Assembly: GCA_022925895.1 (NCBI GenBank)
Contig: JAKSYS010000528.1
Span: forward strand, 1-43,764
Length of the DNA: 43,764 nt
Direction: 5' to 3'
Source: Fragilaria crotonensis
Taxonomy: Eukaryota > Bacillariophyta > Fragilariophyceae > Fragilariales > Fragilariaceae
The notes beneath the pieces were generated by a model that was not told the DNA's origin, made no database searches, and saw only the letters and a list, made by a program, of their open reading frames with translations. Shown one piece after another: positions 9,906 to 20,338 of the stretch; the first letter of the stretch is position 1, and the number at the start of each line of letters is the position of its first letter. A program made the translations under genes and the position numbers.

Positions 9906-11047
9906 AAGGCAGTCGATTCTGCAAAGGCTCCGCTCGGGGAGGTAGGAGCTTTGGTTTTCGTACCATTGGATAGGTCTGGAGTCGGTATGGTCTCGTTTCC
10001 AGTCGTTGGACTAGCAGCAGGAGCCGACGTATTTGCCACTGGAGTGATTGTTCCTACGGGAGCAGTCGATCCATCTGGAGCAGTCGATCCTACTGGAGCA
10101 GTTGATCCAACTGGTGCGGAAGTGGATGCATCAGTCGGGGATGGAGATTCAATGACTGGGGACGGAGATTCCATGATCATTGGCATCATCGAGGAGATAA
10201 TTGAAGGAAAATCCACCACCGTGGGCGCAAAGGGCGCGAAGGATCCACAATCATTGGTGCACTGGAGAAGGGATGCCATGCAGGCAGCAAAGGCCCTTCC
10301 TGGGTCGGCGCAAGCATCACAACAGGCCACGCTGTCGCAAAAGGACGTGTCGATAGCATCGCATCCAGTGAGCTCTGAGCCGGAGTCCAAGTTATCGCAC
10401 GCATCGATGCACGTCACAGCATTGCCCAGAATGCAAGTGAACCATACATTGGCTTCCTTTTGGCAGAGTCCGCTGGAAGGTACATTCGGCGGAAGAGATA
10501 TATCCGGAGGAAAGCTAAATGGCGGAAGCGTAAACATACCCGGGCTGTACGGCGGCAGCGTCAAAACCGGAGAGGGTGCTACAGGAGCACAGCTGATAGA
10601 AGGGCAGGAATTTGCGGAAGAGACGCATTCCAACAGAGCCGCTCCAAGAGATTGGCACGATGAGCAACAAGAAAAAATAGAGCAAGATGCTTGGAGATCA
10701 TCGCAGGGTGATCCAGTAGTGACTTGGTCTGACCTGCATGCACCAGTACCACATTCCAATATATTTGTAAAGATGCATCGAGTATAAGCCTCAGTTGCAC
10801 TTGCACAAGTGTTTTCGAAGAATGGAGGAAAGGTGACGTCGACACCACCGATTGATGGAATTGCGGGCGATGGCGAAGACTGGCCCTCAGCAACTGCCTG
10901 TAAGGTGTGATGCGCAGCGTAAGGAGGGACGATTTTGTGAGAATAATTGGCTTGACAACACTTCAGCAGGTAGTCTCAATTACGGCTGTGATTGTTCATG
11001 CTTACAAGGAGGCAAACGAAGGTGAGGAGGGAACCGGGGCCCATCAT
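9848..11047 (-). CDS. Two-module Cys-rich surface protein, copy 5
   Basis: Exon 1 11006-11047 (MMGPGSLLTFVCLL; the second ATG gives the 13-codon family form), intron 10898-11005 (GTAAGC...CTTACAG, 108 bp with stops), exon 2 9848-10897 starting AVAEGQSSPSP; about 363 aa. Module 1 (CASATEAYTRC...IFSCCSSC) and module 2 (CQKEANVWFTC...VACCDAC) are joined by a Pro-rich linker with LPP and FPP repeats. A Thr/Ser/Ala/Pro stalk with a six-residue repeat (VGSTAP) leads to a hydrophobic tail (LSAILAAIMGFAAFF). It is the closest relative of copy 6. A secreted, anchored surface protein is inferred. Confidence 0.8.
10059..10112. repeat. 18-bp in-frame minisatellite (3 copies) in copy 5 stalk
   Basis: Three copies of an 18-bp unit starting GGAGCAGTCGATCC lie head to tail. 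They encode the VGSTAP-type repeat of the stalk, so copy number changes keep the frame. Confidence 0.9.
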
Positions 11048-13310
11048 TATGGTTTATGTCTGACACGAGTTCGGATACAAAGTATTTGACGAGCGATCTT
11101 GGATCTTGCGAGCTGAGTTTTATGGCACGATTTATGCTGATCGATGAATCTTCCGAACAGGGTAAAAGATTTACCAGAATCAGGTGTGTTGATCGCCTCT
11201 TTAACTCACCTCTCTGCTTGGTATTAATTTTATGTAGAAGATACGAAACGAAATCTATCTTAACATATGGAGAATTACTGCACCTCGCTGGCACGAACCT
11301 AATGTACCATAATCCTCCTTCGTAGAACTCTACTATCATCCTCGAATAGAACGAGTCCTCGACAACGAAATTAGCCGCGCTGCGAAGACGACAAGGACCA
11401 GGTACTAACAACAATGGTTGGTAGACATCACCCAATCTTTGTTCTGCAAGAACCAACCAACGGCGGCTTCAGAAAACATATAGGTACCTTGTACCTCCGC
11501 TCGCATACGTTGGTCTTCCCTGTTTCAGTATTTTTCCTTAAGTGGGGAAATGTCGAAAGAACGCAACTTGAAGGCTTAGCTCGAAGATACGGATCTAAAA
11601 GTGTTTCCGCCTCGACACTATGGCTGGTTTCATTGTTTTCTTACATATAGTACAACCTGTGTAGACTCAGTACAAATTTTTGTGACGTCATGAATTCGAA
11701 CACGACCTTGCATCCTCGCAGATCCAAACAACACGATCGGCACCACACACAAAAAAGGTTTGCGGACCATGATGGCAAAACGATGACTTCACCAACATAC
11801 ACTTTGAAACTGCCGACCCTTTTGCTGCATTCGGCTCAATCATCCAGTTAAGGACATTGTTTGGCTTGGAAGGGTCGGCAGTTGGGGCATGATGACAGCA
11901 CTACGGGTATATCTACCAACGACTACCGAAAACAACCGTTGCCATCCTGAACGTTTGTACTTCCGCCAGTGAACAAATGTAACTGATAGTTTATTGTGCT
12001 TTGCATTTGTCTCCCATCTTCCTTGCATCAAAATATTGAATTATGATCTCCAAGTAGTAGTCCAATAAGCGTTGGGAGTCTCCTGATTTCTTCATAATTG
12101 TGCTACCGACTTACCACATCAATTTTCCTACAACTAGTGTGCTCAAGCATGCAGCTTCAAGATCAGCAATTCTACAAGGATGTTTTGTGTTTGCATTATC
12201 TATCTGCTGATGAAGAGTCGTAATAACATGATCTGGTGGGATATTTTTGACTCCAGGGTGGTTCCGAGCGAGGCGATGCAACAACACCATGCGAGTTGTG
12301 TGATTTCACAAGGAACTAGAAATCCCAAGACAGCGTGCACAGTCACTACTTTGCCTTGGGCTTTGAACACAGGTTTTCTGACTTTATCGGCCTCCAGAAA
12401 TGACTTCACAACCTTCTACTTAAGCAGCCACGATCAGGATCTGGAGCGGTCGCTTTGCTTCTCATTTAAACACCAAGACTGACCGACATTCCTGCTATAT
12501 CAATGATCACTCTTAGGAGTAGGCACCCACGCCCAAAATACCCAAAATTGTTGTCAATCCTCTTGTCAAGTAGTAGCAGTCTTTCCGACGTATCAACGGC
12601 CTCAGCAATTTTGACAGCCTCAAAATGGGTCCAACTGTCAGTATGGAGCTGCATGACGGGAGCATGTCATCATGATTTTAACGGTCAATGTGATTACATC
12701 CTCAACATGACCAAGTTTGTCGTCCAGTGAAGAGCACCGGACTGATGAAGCCGGCTGATTCATTTCTCGCTCTTCCCAGCATTGGTAATGAGTGTCACAG
12801 TCATCCTCAAGCAACTCGTCGTGGCTCTGCTCCACGTCTAGGAAAAGGCAACGAGCACCTTCTACGAGACAATTGTCACAACCAAGATAGACTCATTTCT
12901 ACCAGTGGGGTCCCTAATTGACTTGAAACACCGAGGAGATGTCAGCAGAAGATGGAGACATCCTCGTGCTGTGGTTGGAGCATGATGTTACGTCGTGTGC
13001 GATGGGAAGGTACAACCGGAAAATTGGCTTCAGCTAAATTTTTTTATTACCGCGTCTACGCATTCCAACGATATGCAGGTCCAGGATGAAACCAGCCATA
13101 TCTTGACGTGACACCGGTGCCTTTTGAGTGTGAGATCAAAGATAGCTGCCATGAATGCGCACATATTAATAGTGGGACTAAAAACATTTAATCGATACAC
13201 AAAAAACCCAAGAAAATTTGAGCGCGCAAAATAACCAAAAAGATATGTTTAGTAGGAGTTCTTTTTTGGCTTATTTTCTTAACTAATAAGTAGTTGGACT
13301 GTCGTGCATC
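11048..13310. other. Intergenic, upstream of Cys-rich copy 5
   Basis: About 2.2 kb without a supportable gene; open frames are short and featureless on both strands. It contains the 14-bp inverted repeat at 11808-11883 and ends at the target duplication of the MITE. Confidence 0.5.
11808..11883. repeat. Perfect 14-bp inverted repeat with 48-bp loop
   Basis: AACTGCCGACCCTT at 11808-11821 is repeated as its exact reverse complement at 11870-11883. It could form a hairpin or mark a small element; no target duplication is evident. Confidence 0.7.
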
Positions 13311-13670
13311 CAGGCTGTGTTATTTTGGGAACTTTTTCTTATTTTGGGAATTTGTTCCCAATTAAACATTTTAAAAGTTCCCGAATTAAACCGTGTAGAA
13401 TACGTAGGATTCAGTAGAGATCATCTGGCCATCGCCCGAATCTTTTTTGGACTGGCGTCGTACTGGCGACTCGGTCAAATAAGTACTGAATTACTGTATT
13501 ACTGTATGATATCATCAATGTACTGACGATCCACGTAGCAATCACGTAGGACTCACACTGTACTGTGTACTGTAATGTTCCCAATTAAAGTTCCCAAAAT
13601 AAGTTTCAAAAATGTCCCGAAATAAGTTATTTCGGTGTTTTGGGGAGCTTTCCCAAAATAACACAGCCTG
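13311..13670. mobile_element. Non-autonomous hAT-like MITE, 360 bp
   Basis: Both ends carry a perfect 21-bp terminal inverted repeat that begins CAGGCTGTGTTATTTT. They are flanked by an exact 8-bp target duplication, CGTGCATC, at 13303-13310 and 13671-13678. An 8-bp duplication with CAG-starting ends is typical of the hAT superfamily. Subterminal copies of TTATTTTGGGAA lie at 13320-13331 and 13339-13350, with inverted copies at 13591-13602 and 13650-13661; TTCCCAATTAAA occurs at 13355 and 13578. There is no transposase inside, so it would need an enzyme from elsewhere. Confidence 0.92.
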
Positions 13671-13678
13671 CGTGCATC

Positions 13679-14312
13679 TATCGATTTATCGTATGATATT
13701 GTGAATTTTGAAAACAATTCACGTTCCACCTTGCGCCGCCAAAAATTCTTCCATAACTACACAAGTAGACCTACCAATGTAACCCCTGCTGAGTCACTGA
13801 TAACTACCGTTCTTAAGTAGCGCAATCAACAGGTTTTGTACTAAGTACCATGCTTCATAGTTCATCGTTCATCGATCAAATCCAGCGGGTTCGGTGATGA
13901 TATTACTCATTACTCCGAATCCGAATCCCACAGGACTCGCCGAACATCAGTGTCGAAAACAACGTATCAAGGTCAGAACGGTGTTTCCAAAACGTCGAAC
14001 TTCAGTTTTAGGCCTAGACCAATGAATTCACACTGTGGATTGGAAATTCCGCTCTACACTTCTCCCGTGCTATTCTGCATCTTGCATCCTCTGTAAGAAT
14101 AGGTGGATGACAAAGCCGTCTTGACCTCGTTGAGAAAACCACGGAAGTGTAAAACACAAGTTACGTGCTGGATTCCTTTGCGTGTGATACATGACTCAGT
14201 GCAGCGCCGACATCCCGCTATCGTCATGCCCTCCCAGCCTGTCGCCGGGCTACCAACGATGACAAGCGCGGTACACAAAGTATTAACACATCAACTACAT
14301 GAAAACTTGCCT
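13679..14312. other. Intergenic, between MITE and Cys-rich copy 6 flank
   Basis: No gene is supportable. It includes a segment at about 14100-14285 with a diverged partner at 16720-16905. Confidence 0.5.
14100..14285. repeat. Diverged duplicate of 16720-16905 (copy 1)
   Basis: Shared blocks include TCAGTGCAGCGCYGACATCC, CTATCGT, CTGTCGCCGG and AAGCGCGG in the same order and spacing as in 16720-16905. Whether it was once coding cannot be decided. Confidence 0.6.
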
Positions 14313-14546
14313 ACTTCTCAACACTGTACCATGTTACTCTGACTATCCGTTATGTCCTACTCTGAATACGCATTACGAGCATAGGCTATTCGCCTCACAA
14401 TTACTGGTCAATACTTCCACAACTCTTGTCGTACAGGTTGAATTCTCGCAGAGCCTCCAGTACTGGTGCTGGAGGTATAACACCGTTTTTAAGCCACGGA
14501 GTGATAAAAGGCTGCAAATCCCATCATGGCGGCAAGAATTGCAGAC
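14313..14546. repeat. 3' flank and gene end duplicated at 9672-9905 (copy 2)
   Basis: Partner of 9672-9905; includes the shared run TACGCATTACGAGCATAGG and continues into the last codons of Cys-rich copy 6. Confidence 0.9.
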
Positions 14547-15767
14547 AAGACAGTTGACTCTGCAAAAGCTCCGCTCCTAATGGTAGGTGCTGGGGTTTTC
14601 GTACCGTTGCCGAGGACTGGAGCCGGCGTGGTCTCGTTTCCAGTCGTTGGACTAGCAGCAGGAGCCGAAGTATTTGTCACTGGAGCAGTTGTTTCTACCG
14701 GAGCAGCCGTTCCCACTGGAGCAGATGTGGTACTCGACGACGGTGCCGCCACTGGTGCGGAAGTGGATGCATCAGTCGGAGATGGAGATTCAATGACTGG
14801 GGATGGAGTCGCCATGATCGGCATCATCGATACACCGGGTGGGATTGGCATCAGCGAGGAGACAATTGAAGGGAAGTCCACTGTAGTAGGTGCAAAGGGT
14901 GCAAAGGAACCACAATCAGTACCGCACTGGGCAAGAGTTGCAAGGCAGGCAGCAAAGGCCTTTCCGACGTTGGCACAAGCATCACAGCAAGTCAAAACGG
15001 TGCAAAAGTCACTGTCGAAAGAAACGCATCCTTCGAATGTTGAATTTGTGTCCACGTTTTCACACTGAGTATCACACGTAGTAGCGTTGTTTATCAAACA
15101 CGTCACCCATCCGATAGATTCCTCTGCGCAGAATTCGGTTTCGTTTATGGAAGGTAGATTCGGCGGAAGAGACAAAACAGCGGGATTGAATGGGGGAAAC
15201 GTCAAAGAGGCGGGGTTGAATGGCGGAAACGTCAAAGCAGCGGGGTTGAATGGGGGAAGCGACAGAACTGGAGAGGGTGCCGCTGGAGCAAAACCACAGT
15301 CAACAGTAGTGCAGGAATATGCGCCAGCGACGCATTCCAACATGGCGCCTCCAAGAGCTTGACAAGCTGGGCAACAGGTAAGAAGATCGCAAGATGCCTG
15401 GAGATCATCGCAGGTTGACACAGTATCAACTCCGTTGGAATCGCAAGTGTCCGCACATGAAAATACATTCGAAAAGAGGCACTGATTAAAAGCCAGACTT
15501 TCCTCTGCGCAAGTGCCGAAACCACCGAGTGACGGAGAGATGATCGATGGAGTCGCGGGCGATGGAGAAGACTGGCCATCAGCATGTGCCTATAATGTGT
15601 GTTGTGATGCGCGATGTCAAGGGATGCGAGAGTGTGAGAAAAAATGACTTGACAACATATCTCTCGTGAAGAACAAACACTACGTGCAACAAATATCCAT
15701 CGCGACTGTGACTGTTTGTCCTTACCAGGAGGCAAGCGAAGGTGAGGAGGGAACAGGGGCGCATCAT
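14489..15767 (-). CDS. Two-module Cys-rich surface protein, copy 6
   Basis: Exon 1 15726-15767 (MMRPCSLLTFACLL), intron 15590-15725 (GTAAGG...ATTATAG, 136 bp, phase 0), exon 2 14489-15589 beginning AHADGQSSPSPATP; about 380 aa. Module 1 (CAEESLAFNQC...LLTCCPAC) and module 2 (CAEESIGWVTC...VLTCCDAC) are linked by a Pro-rich spacer made of 10-residue repeats of the LTFPPFNPA type. The Ala/Pro/Thr/Ser stalk and the hydrophobic tail (LSAILAAMMGFAAFY) are nearly the same as in copy 5. The same leader exon, module order and flanks show a recent tandem duplication. Function is unknown. Confidence 0.8.
15180..15269. repeat. 30-bp in-frame minisatellite (3 copies) in copy 6 linker
   Basis: Units 15180-15209, 15210-15239 and 15240-15269 each begin GCGGGRTTGAATGG. 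They encode the repeated FPPFNPA linker on the minus strand. Confidence 0.9.
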
Positions 15768-17055
15768 CGTGGTTTATGGGTGCAAGGAATTTGAATCCAG
15801 ATTCTTTCTAGAGGACTCTTGGATCCTTCAAGCTGAGTTTTATGACACCTCTTCAATGGGCTCGATGTCGTCCAGACAGGGTATGGATACGGCGGTACAA
15901 GTCCCACACCTTGTAACACTCCAGCACTCGTAGTGTACTCCGTAGTAATAATACATACTACAGGAGTAGGCCGAGTACTATATTATACGTTGAATGAAAC
16001 CTCCTATGATGTAGATCGTAGCACATATCATGAATGACACAAAGCAAGTAGTACCATATGTACGATGTCCATTTTCCCACGACCCAAACGCTGGAATCAT
16101 GATTGAACTGCACTGCAGTACGTACATAGTACTAATAATACCACTCCCTACCATGACCTCAAGCATAACACACATCCATTACATTTTCAAAAAAGCAACC
16201 TTTTTAGTTCAACTGTTCTGATGTGCTTGGAGTAGTAAGCAATCGACGACTTCGATAGAATATACGGATTTAAGCGACCTGACTGTCCAATCATCTTTCT
16301 GTGCGTTGCCCACTATGAAAGTGTCCTCTTGTGATTCTGTGACTGGGTGTGTCTGGAGATCTGGATTATTCCGAGTATAAGAGTCCGTACAGCATTCGTC
16401 ATACAGAATACAGTATTTACGGCATTATATCCGAAAAAATGGTGTGGATAGATTTCTCCGAGTCCCACAAGGATCTTCGTCGAACAGTCTCGAAAGTCAC
16501 GAATGACGGTCAGCCCTGTGTGAACGAACGTTGGCTGTTCTGCCTGATGCGATGATGGGTGAATCCATCAAACACAAGATTAAAATCTCTATCGACATTC
16601 TGACGATCGATGGTTCACATGGTCGTGGTAATGTACTAAATAGTGGAGGATTTCTTAACAGAGACTACAAGTGTACTCGTCGAGGGAACTCCCGAGTCCC
16701 GTTTATGCTCTCTCTTAGGTAGGAGGTGGCGTACAAAGTTGCCTTGACATCATTCAGAAAGCAAGATGACGATGGTGTATTATCCCTTTGTGCTCAGATG
16801 CAATGATACTTCAGTCAGTGCAGCGCTGACATCCTCCTATCGTACTGCTGGAGCGCGATGAGACATCCACGCTGTCGCCGGCTTCCAACAACGCGAAGCG
16901 CGGCAAACACACCAAAACCGGCAACACCGTCACGGTCAGGGAGACTTTGCCTGAATGCACCGACATGTAATCCTAGTCCTCCAATCCAATGTTGTTTGCG
17001 TTATTTTAGTCCGCGATGTATTAGTACTTGTTAGCAACAGAAAATAGAACCATCA
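15768..17055. other. Intergenic, between Cys-rich copy 6 and the 700-aa gene
   Basis: No supportable gene. It holds the promoter side of copy 6, TAC-rich repeats near 15920-15985 and the diverged duplicate at 16720-16905. Confidence 0.5.
16720..16905. repeat. Diverged duplicate of 14100-14285 (copy 2)
   Basis: See the partner entry. The two copies bracket Cys-rich copy 6, so this may be the scar of a tandem duplication that once included another gene copy. Confidence 0.6.
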
Positions 17056-19158
17056 TCACTGCAATAAACTGGCAATACAAAGAAAACTCAAAATGTTCTC
17101 GGTCGAATCAGCGATGGACATGTCCAAGGAGTCGTGTCCTTCCCGCATTCCACCCAAAATACGTTGAGGATCTCTCATCCACATGGCCGTTTCGGGTTTG
17201 ATTTGGAATTGCAGTTGAAACTTGGTCGCCAACTCCAGGGACGGGAAAAGTGCATTTTTGTTTTCCAGCATTGGATACACGGTGCAAAGGGCGTGCGACA
17301 ACGCTGCCGATGCCGTTGCGGAAGAATCATGTAGAAAACTGCCCCACAGATCGAGGCGTTCTGATTTGTCGAGTGGTCGTTTCGTTACTTGGTATTTGAT
17401 GGCAAACTCCGCTGAGCGAGCGGTGTATTGCACCATGGCTCCACTGTGGCGGTGGAACTTGTAGATTTGGTAGATCGCTTGTAGCAACCAATGGTCGGGG
17501 ACAAAGTCATGAGATGAGTCGGGAAACTCCTCCAGTTTTGCCAATACCAATTTATCAACAGTTCGAAATGCGATTTCCTTCCATTCCTTACGAAAGCGAA
17601 GCCTTTTTGCGTGGCAAAAATTTGCCAGTCGAGCAAGGCTAAAGGCAGCTTGAGCCTCCGCCGATGCCTCCTTCGTTTCAGTATCTAGCATTACAGATCC
17701 ACTCTTGTCAAAGACAATGTTCTGCAAGAAAAGTTTGTCATTGTCGATAAAGCTCCCCTCAACAAAATTTGCCAACTTCGTCATGGCGTCGAAAAGTCCA
17801 GCATCGCTTGATGAAGTCGTTTCATAGAACTCAATCATAGCCAGCAGCAACATAGAATTGTTTGTCAAGAGCGACGAACTGTCCTTTTCATCCCGAATGC
17901 ACATACCCTCCACAGCGTGGTTTCCATTAGCCAACGGACAATGCTTCAAATGCTGGGTCCTCAAGTGATCTAATCCTTCCGTAATGGTGTGCAACAATCG
18001 AGAATCGCGCCATGTGGTGTGCAGTTTTGATAGGGCATACAAGGCACTGGCATGTCCGTGCCAGAGTTCGGATGATTGATGTGAATACTCGATAAAATGA
18101 CTTCTGGGCAAGTAGTAGCTGACAATGCCTTGATCCTTTTTCCCCGATGTTTGCATCAAGTACTTTCCCGCCGCAATGGCGGCTAATCGAAAATCATGAG
18201 CAGTAAGCTTGGAGTCAAAATAGTGTCGATGTCCATGTTCCAGCGCAATGGCCGGTGCCGCGGAACGGTGATGCGTATCAGTCATGTCGATGAAGATACT
18301 CTTCGTGTGAAACAGATCGAGCTGTTCCAAGTACGTTGAATCATCGCTGTAGTCGGGCACCATTCCCCGAATTCCTTTGAAATTATGCCGATGCATCCAC
18401 ATTGCCAGTCGTTCCCATCTAAGATAGTGTGACTTGTCGATAAAGCAGTGCGCATTGACTTGATCGGGTATGAATGCAATTTCAGCATCCCAGTTGAGTC
18501 CCAGTCCGAACCAATCTCCGTATCTTTCCGCCAGTTGCTTATCATAATTGAAATTCGTGAGTCTCTGCATGCCATCCACGTAATCGACTTGAAACCATGA
18601 AAAGTGTTTGGATACGGGCAATTTACGAGTTGCCTGTTGGAGTGCATCCATGGCCGTCACGTTGGATCGTCCCACCCGGACATACGTCCCACCCGCGTGG
18701 GTGGTGGATGCTGATACAAAGACAACGTAATCGACACCCAACATTGGCTTCGCAGATTGAAGAAAGTCATGGACTGAAACTAGTTTGGACAAATTTCGTT
18801 GAGGTTGGCGGAGGAATTGAAAGACGAGAATGACAGAAAGATTGATGAGAAAGAGAATGATCATGCCCTGAAGTCGTCCGGTAGAGCGGTACGGCTTGCC
18901 ACCGTCCTTATGTCGTTTTGACGACTGTTTCGACTTTAAGGATTGACCAGTCTTTGATTTTCCTTTCGTCGCTTCTCCCATTTGAGATTCATTGGCTTTC
19001 ACTCGCTCTTTCGCTGAAGGTGGAACTGGAACGATTGTTGTTGGAAGGTCACCATATCCATAGATAACCGCAGGTCCGCCTCCGCTACTGGGACCTGGGC
19101 TACTTGTAGTAGAGCTGAAAGAAGGTGGAACGGGCGCTGCACGTCGTCGAGTCGCCAT
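17056..19158 (-). CDS. Membrane-anchored protein, 700 aa, probable helical-barrel ectodomain
   Basis: Starts at the first ATG (MATRRRAAPVPPSF); the frame is open for 18 further bases upstream but has no ATG there. Residues 1-95 are Ser/Pro/Gly-rich and then Lys-rich. One membrane segment (MIILFLINLSVILVFQF) lies at about 98-116, giving a type II topology with a lumenal or outer C-terminal part of about 580 residues. That part has recurring helical pairs with small-residue turns, such as ELWHGHASALYALSKL, LLTNNSMLLLAMIEFYE and AEAQAAFSLARLANF. This pattern resembles alpha/alpha-toroid (six-hairpin) proteins, which include glycan epimerases and glycosidases. I do not recognise the family, and catalytic residues cannot be named. 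No intron is needed. Confidence 0.75.
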   Translation of the reverse strand: MATRRRAAPVPPSFSSTTSSPGPSSGGGPAVIYGYGDLPTTIVPVPPSAKERVKANESQMGEATKGKSKTGQSLKSKQSSKRHKDGGKPYRSTGRLQGMIILFLINLSVILVFQFLRQPQRNLSKLVSVHDFLQSAKPMLGVDYVVFVSASTTHAGGTYVRVGRSNVTAMDALQQATRKLPVSKHFSWFQVDYVDGMQRLTNFNYDKQLAERYGDWFGLGLNWDAEIAFIPDQVNAHCFIDKSHYLRWERLAMWMHRHNFKGIRGMVPDYSDDSTYLEQLDLFHTKSIFIDMTDTHHRSAAPAIALEHGHRHYFDSKLTAHDFRLAAIAAGKYLMQTSGKKDQGIVSYYLPRSHFIEYSHQSSELWHGHASALYALSKLHTTWRDSRLLHTITEGLDHLRTQHLKHCPLANGNHAVEGMCIRDEKDSSSLLTNNSMLLLAMIEFYETTSSSDAGLFDAMTKLANFVEGSFIDNDKLFLQNIVFDKSGSVMLDTETKEASAEAQAAFSLARLANFCHAKRLRFRKEWKEIAFRTVDKLVLAKLEEFPDSSHDFVPDHWLLQAIYQIYKFHRHSGAMVQYTARSAEFAIKYQVTKRPLDKSERLDLWGSFLHDSSATASAALSHALCTVYPMLENKNALFPSLELATKFQLQFQIKPETAMWMRDPQRILGGMREGHDSLDMSIADSTENILSFLCIASLLQ

Positions 19159-19624
19159 CAATTCGAGCTTTCTCACTTAATAGCGTGGCAATGACGATGA
19201 TATCACTACTCCCAGTCTCCCAGAGTACGAATTGAAACTGAAGTGCAACCAATGCGTTGATTTTCTCCAACCAGTTGGGGATGGGAGTGTATTTGACGAC
19301 GTGACGACACAGACCAAGGCGGTGAAGTTGAGCGGTAAATAGCGGGTAAAGTCGGCCAGGACAATTTTTTAGAGTTTCAACTTTCAACACGGGAGTACTG
19401 TACCGTAGCCAGGAGTGCGTCTGTGCGTCAACACTCCAGTGTGTGCGATCATTTTTTTTGGCAGTAGATGAGTAATACCTACGAGGAGCACTCACCATTG
19501 TCTGCCGAACGACTGAAGGCCGACAGTGGTGCAACTGCAGTACGATTGATCTGTGACAGGACCAACTTTTCTGCTTTCGCTGATACCTTAGACTCATGAT
19601 ATCTTTTAAACATTAGAGACTATA

Positions 19625-20338
19625 CTATATCGCTGGGACTCTGGTCGCACCGACTTTCGCTCTCCATGACTTCGAACACTTAACTTGCTCTTCGTCTTCC
19701 TCGTTTTGTGCTCCTCCCCCTGCTGCCATGACTATCAACTGATCTTGCAGTTCCTTGGCTCCACTTCGGGAATTGCATCGCACCTTGATATTGCCTCCAA
19801 GTAGAATCTGACGGGGAGTAATTGATGCACCATAAAAGTCTTCGTGTCGACTCTTGTTCCACTTCACCGTGGCGCCTTCCAAGCCGATTCCGCAATGGAC
19901 GCCTCGCGAAAAGCAAAACGCCGTCGTTTCGGCATGATCTTCTCTGCGCTGCTGCTGTCCCCAGTGCGTCTTTGAAACGTGTCCCTCCAACTTTATGTGA
20001 AGGGTGTTTGCGAATTTGGTAATCAAGGTGGGTGTTCGAAAAAACACAATCATGTCACGTTCTTCCGACCCCGCCGACAATCCCAAACCCATACCGTGCA
20101 GTTCGACCGACAGAGGCGAACTCCACTGTCCCGTTTGTGGGTCGTGTGAGAGGAGCAATCCGCTACCGACAGCGCGACTGAGCACGACACCATAGTCTCG
20201 CGTCGAAAGGACGAGAATCCCGTGACACGTTTCAAAATAATGAGCCGGAATGTGCCGACCCTGCCAAAGAATATCCAATGCATTTGAGATTTCAACTCTC
20301 ATGAGTTCCGTGGCGAACAGTTTCTCTGTATGAATCAT
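19625..20338 (-). CDS. SYLF (Ysc84-like, DUF500) domain protein
   Basis: 237 aa from a clear ATG. Residues about 35-190 match the SYLF lipid-binding domain pattern: CHGILVLSTRDYGVVLSRAVGSG, then the W in GQWSSPLSVELHGMG, then GLSAGSEERDMIVFF, then a late EGATVKWN block followed by YGASITPRQILLGG. SYLF proteins bind phosphoinositides and link membranes to actin or endocytosis in yeast (Ysc84) and animals (SH3YL1). No SH3 or FYVE partner domain is seen. The C-terminus is acidic and then basic. It lies 467 bp upstream of the 700-aa gene on the same strand; no functional link is evident. Confidence 0.82.
   Translation of the reverse strand: MIHTEKLFATELMRVEISNALDILWQGRHIPAHYFETCHGILVLSTRDYGVVLSRAVGSGLLLSHDPQTGQWSSPLSVELHGMGLGLSAGSEERDMIVFFRTPTLITKFANTLHIKLEGHVSKTHWGQQQRREDHAETTAFCFSRGVHCGIGLEGATVKWNKSRHEDFYGASITPRQILLGGNIKVRCNSRSGAKELQDQLIVMAAGGGAQNEEDEEQVKCSKSWRAKVGATRVPAI

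Noticed and set aside
9885..10787. 300-codon plus-strand open frame
   Set aside because: It is antisense to Cys-rich copy 5, whose leader, splice sites and Cys modules are clear. Similar antisense frames occur at 4667-5197 and 14526-15068 because of the shared codon bias.
13317..13526. 69-codon frame inside the MITE
   Set aside because: It falls within the non-coding element and includes the terminal repeat; there is no transposase similarity.
15180..15269. Possible CRISPR-like array
   Set aside because: The three 30-bp units are head to tail without spacers and are in frame in a coding gene.
19100..19597. 165-codon minus-strand frame between the SYLF and 700-aa genes
   Set aside because: It overlaps the start of the 700-aa gene in another frame and looks random in composition.
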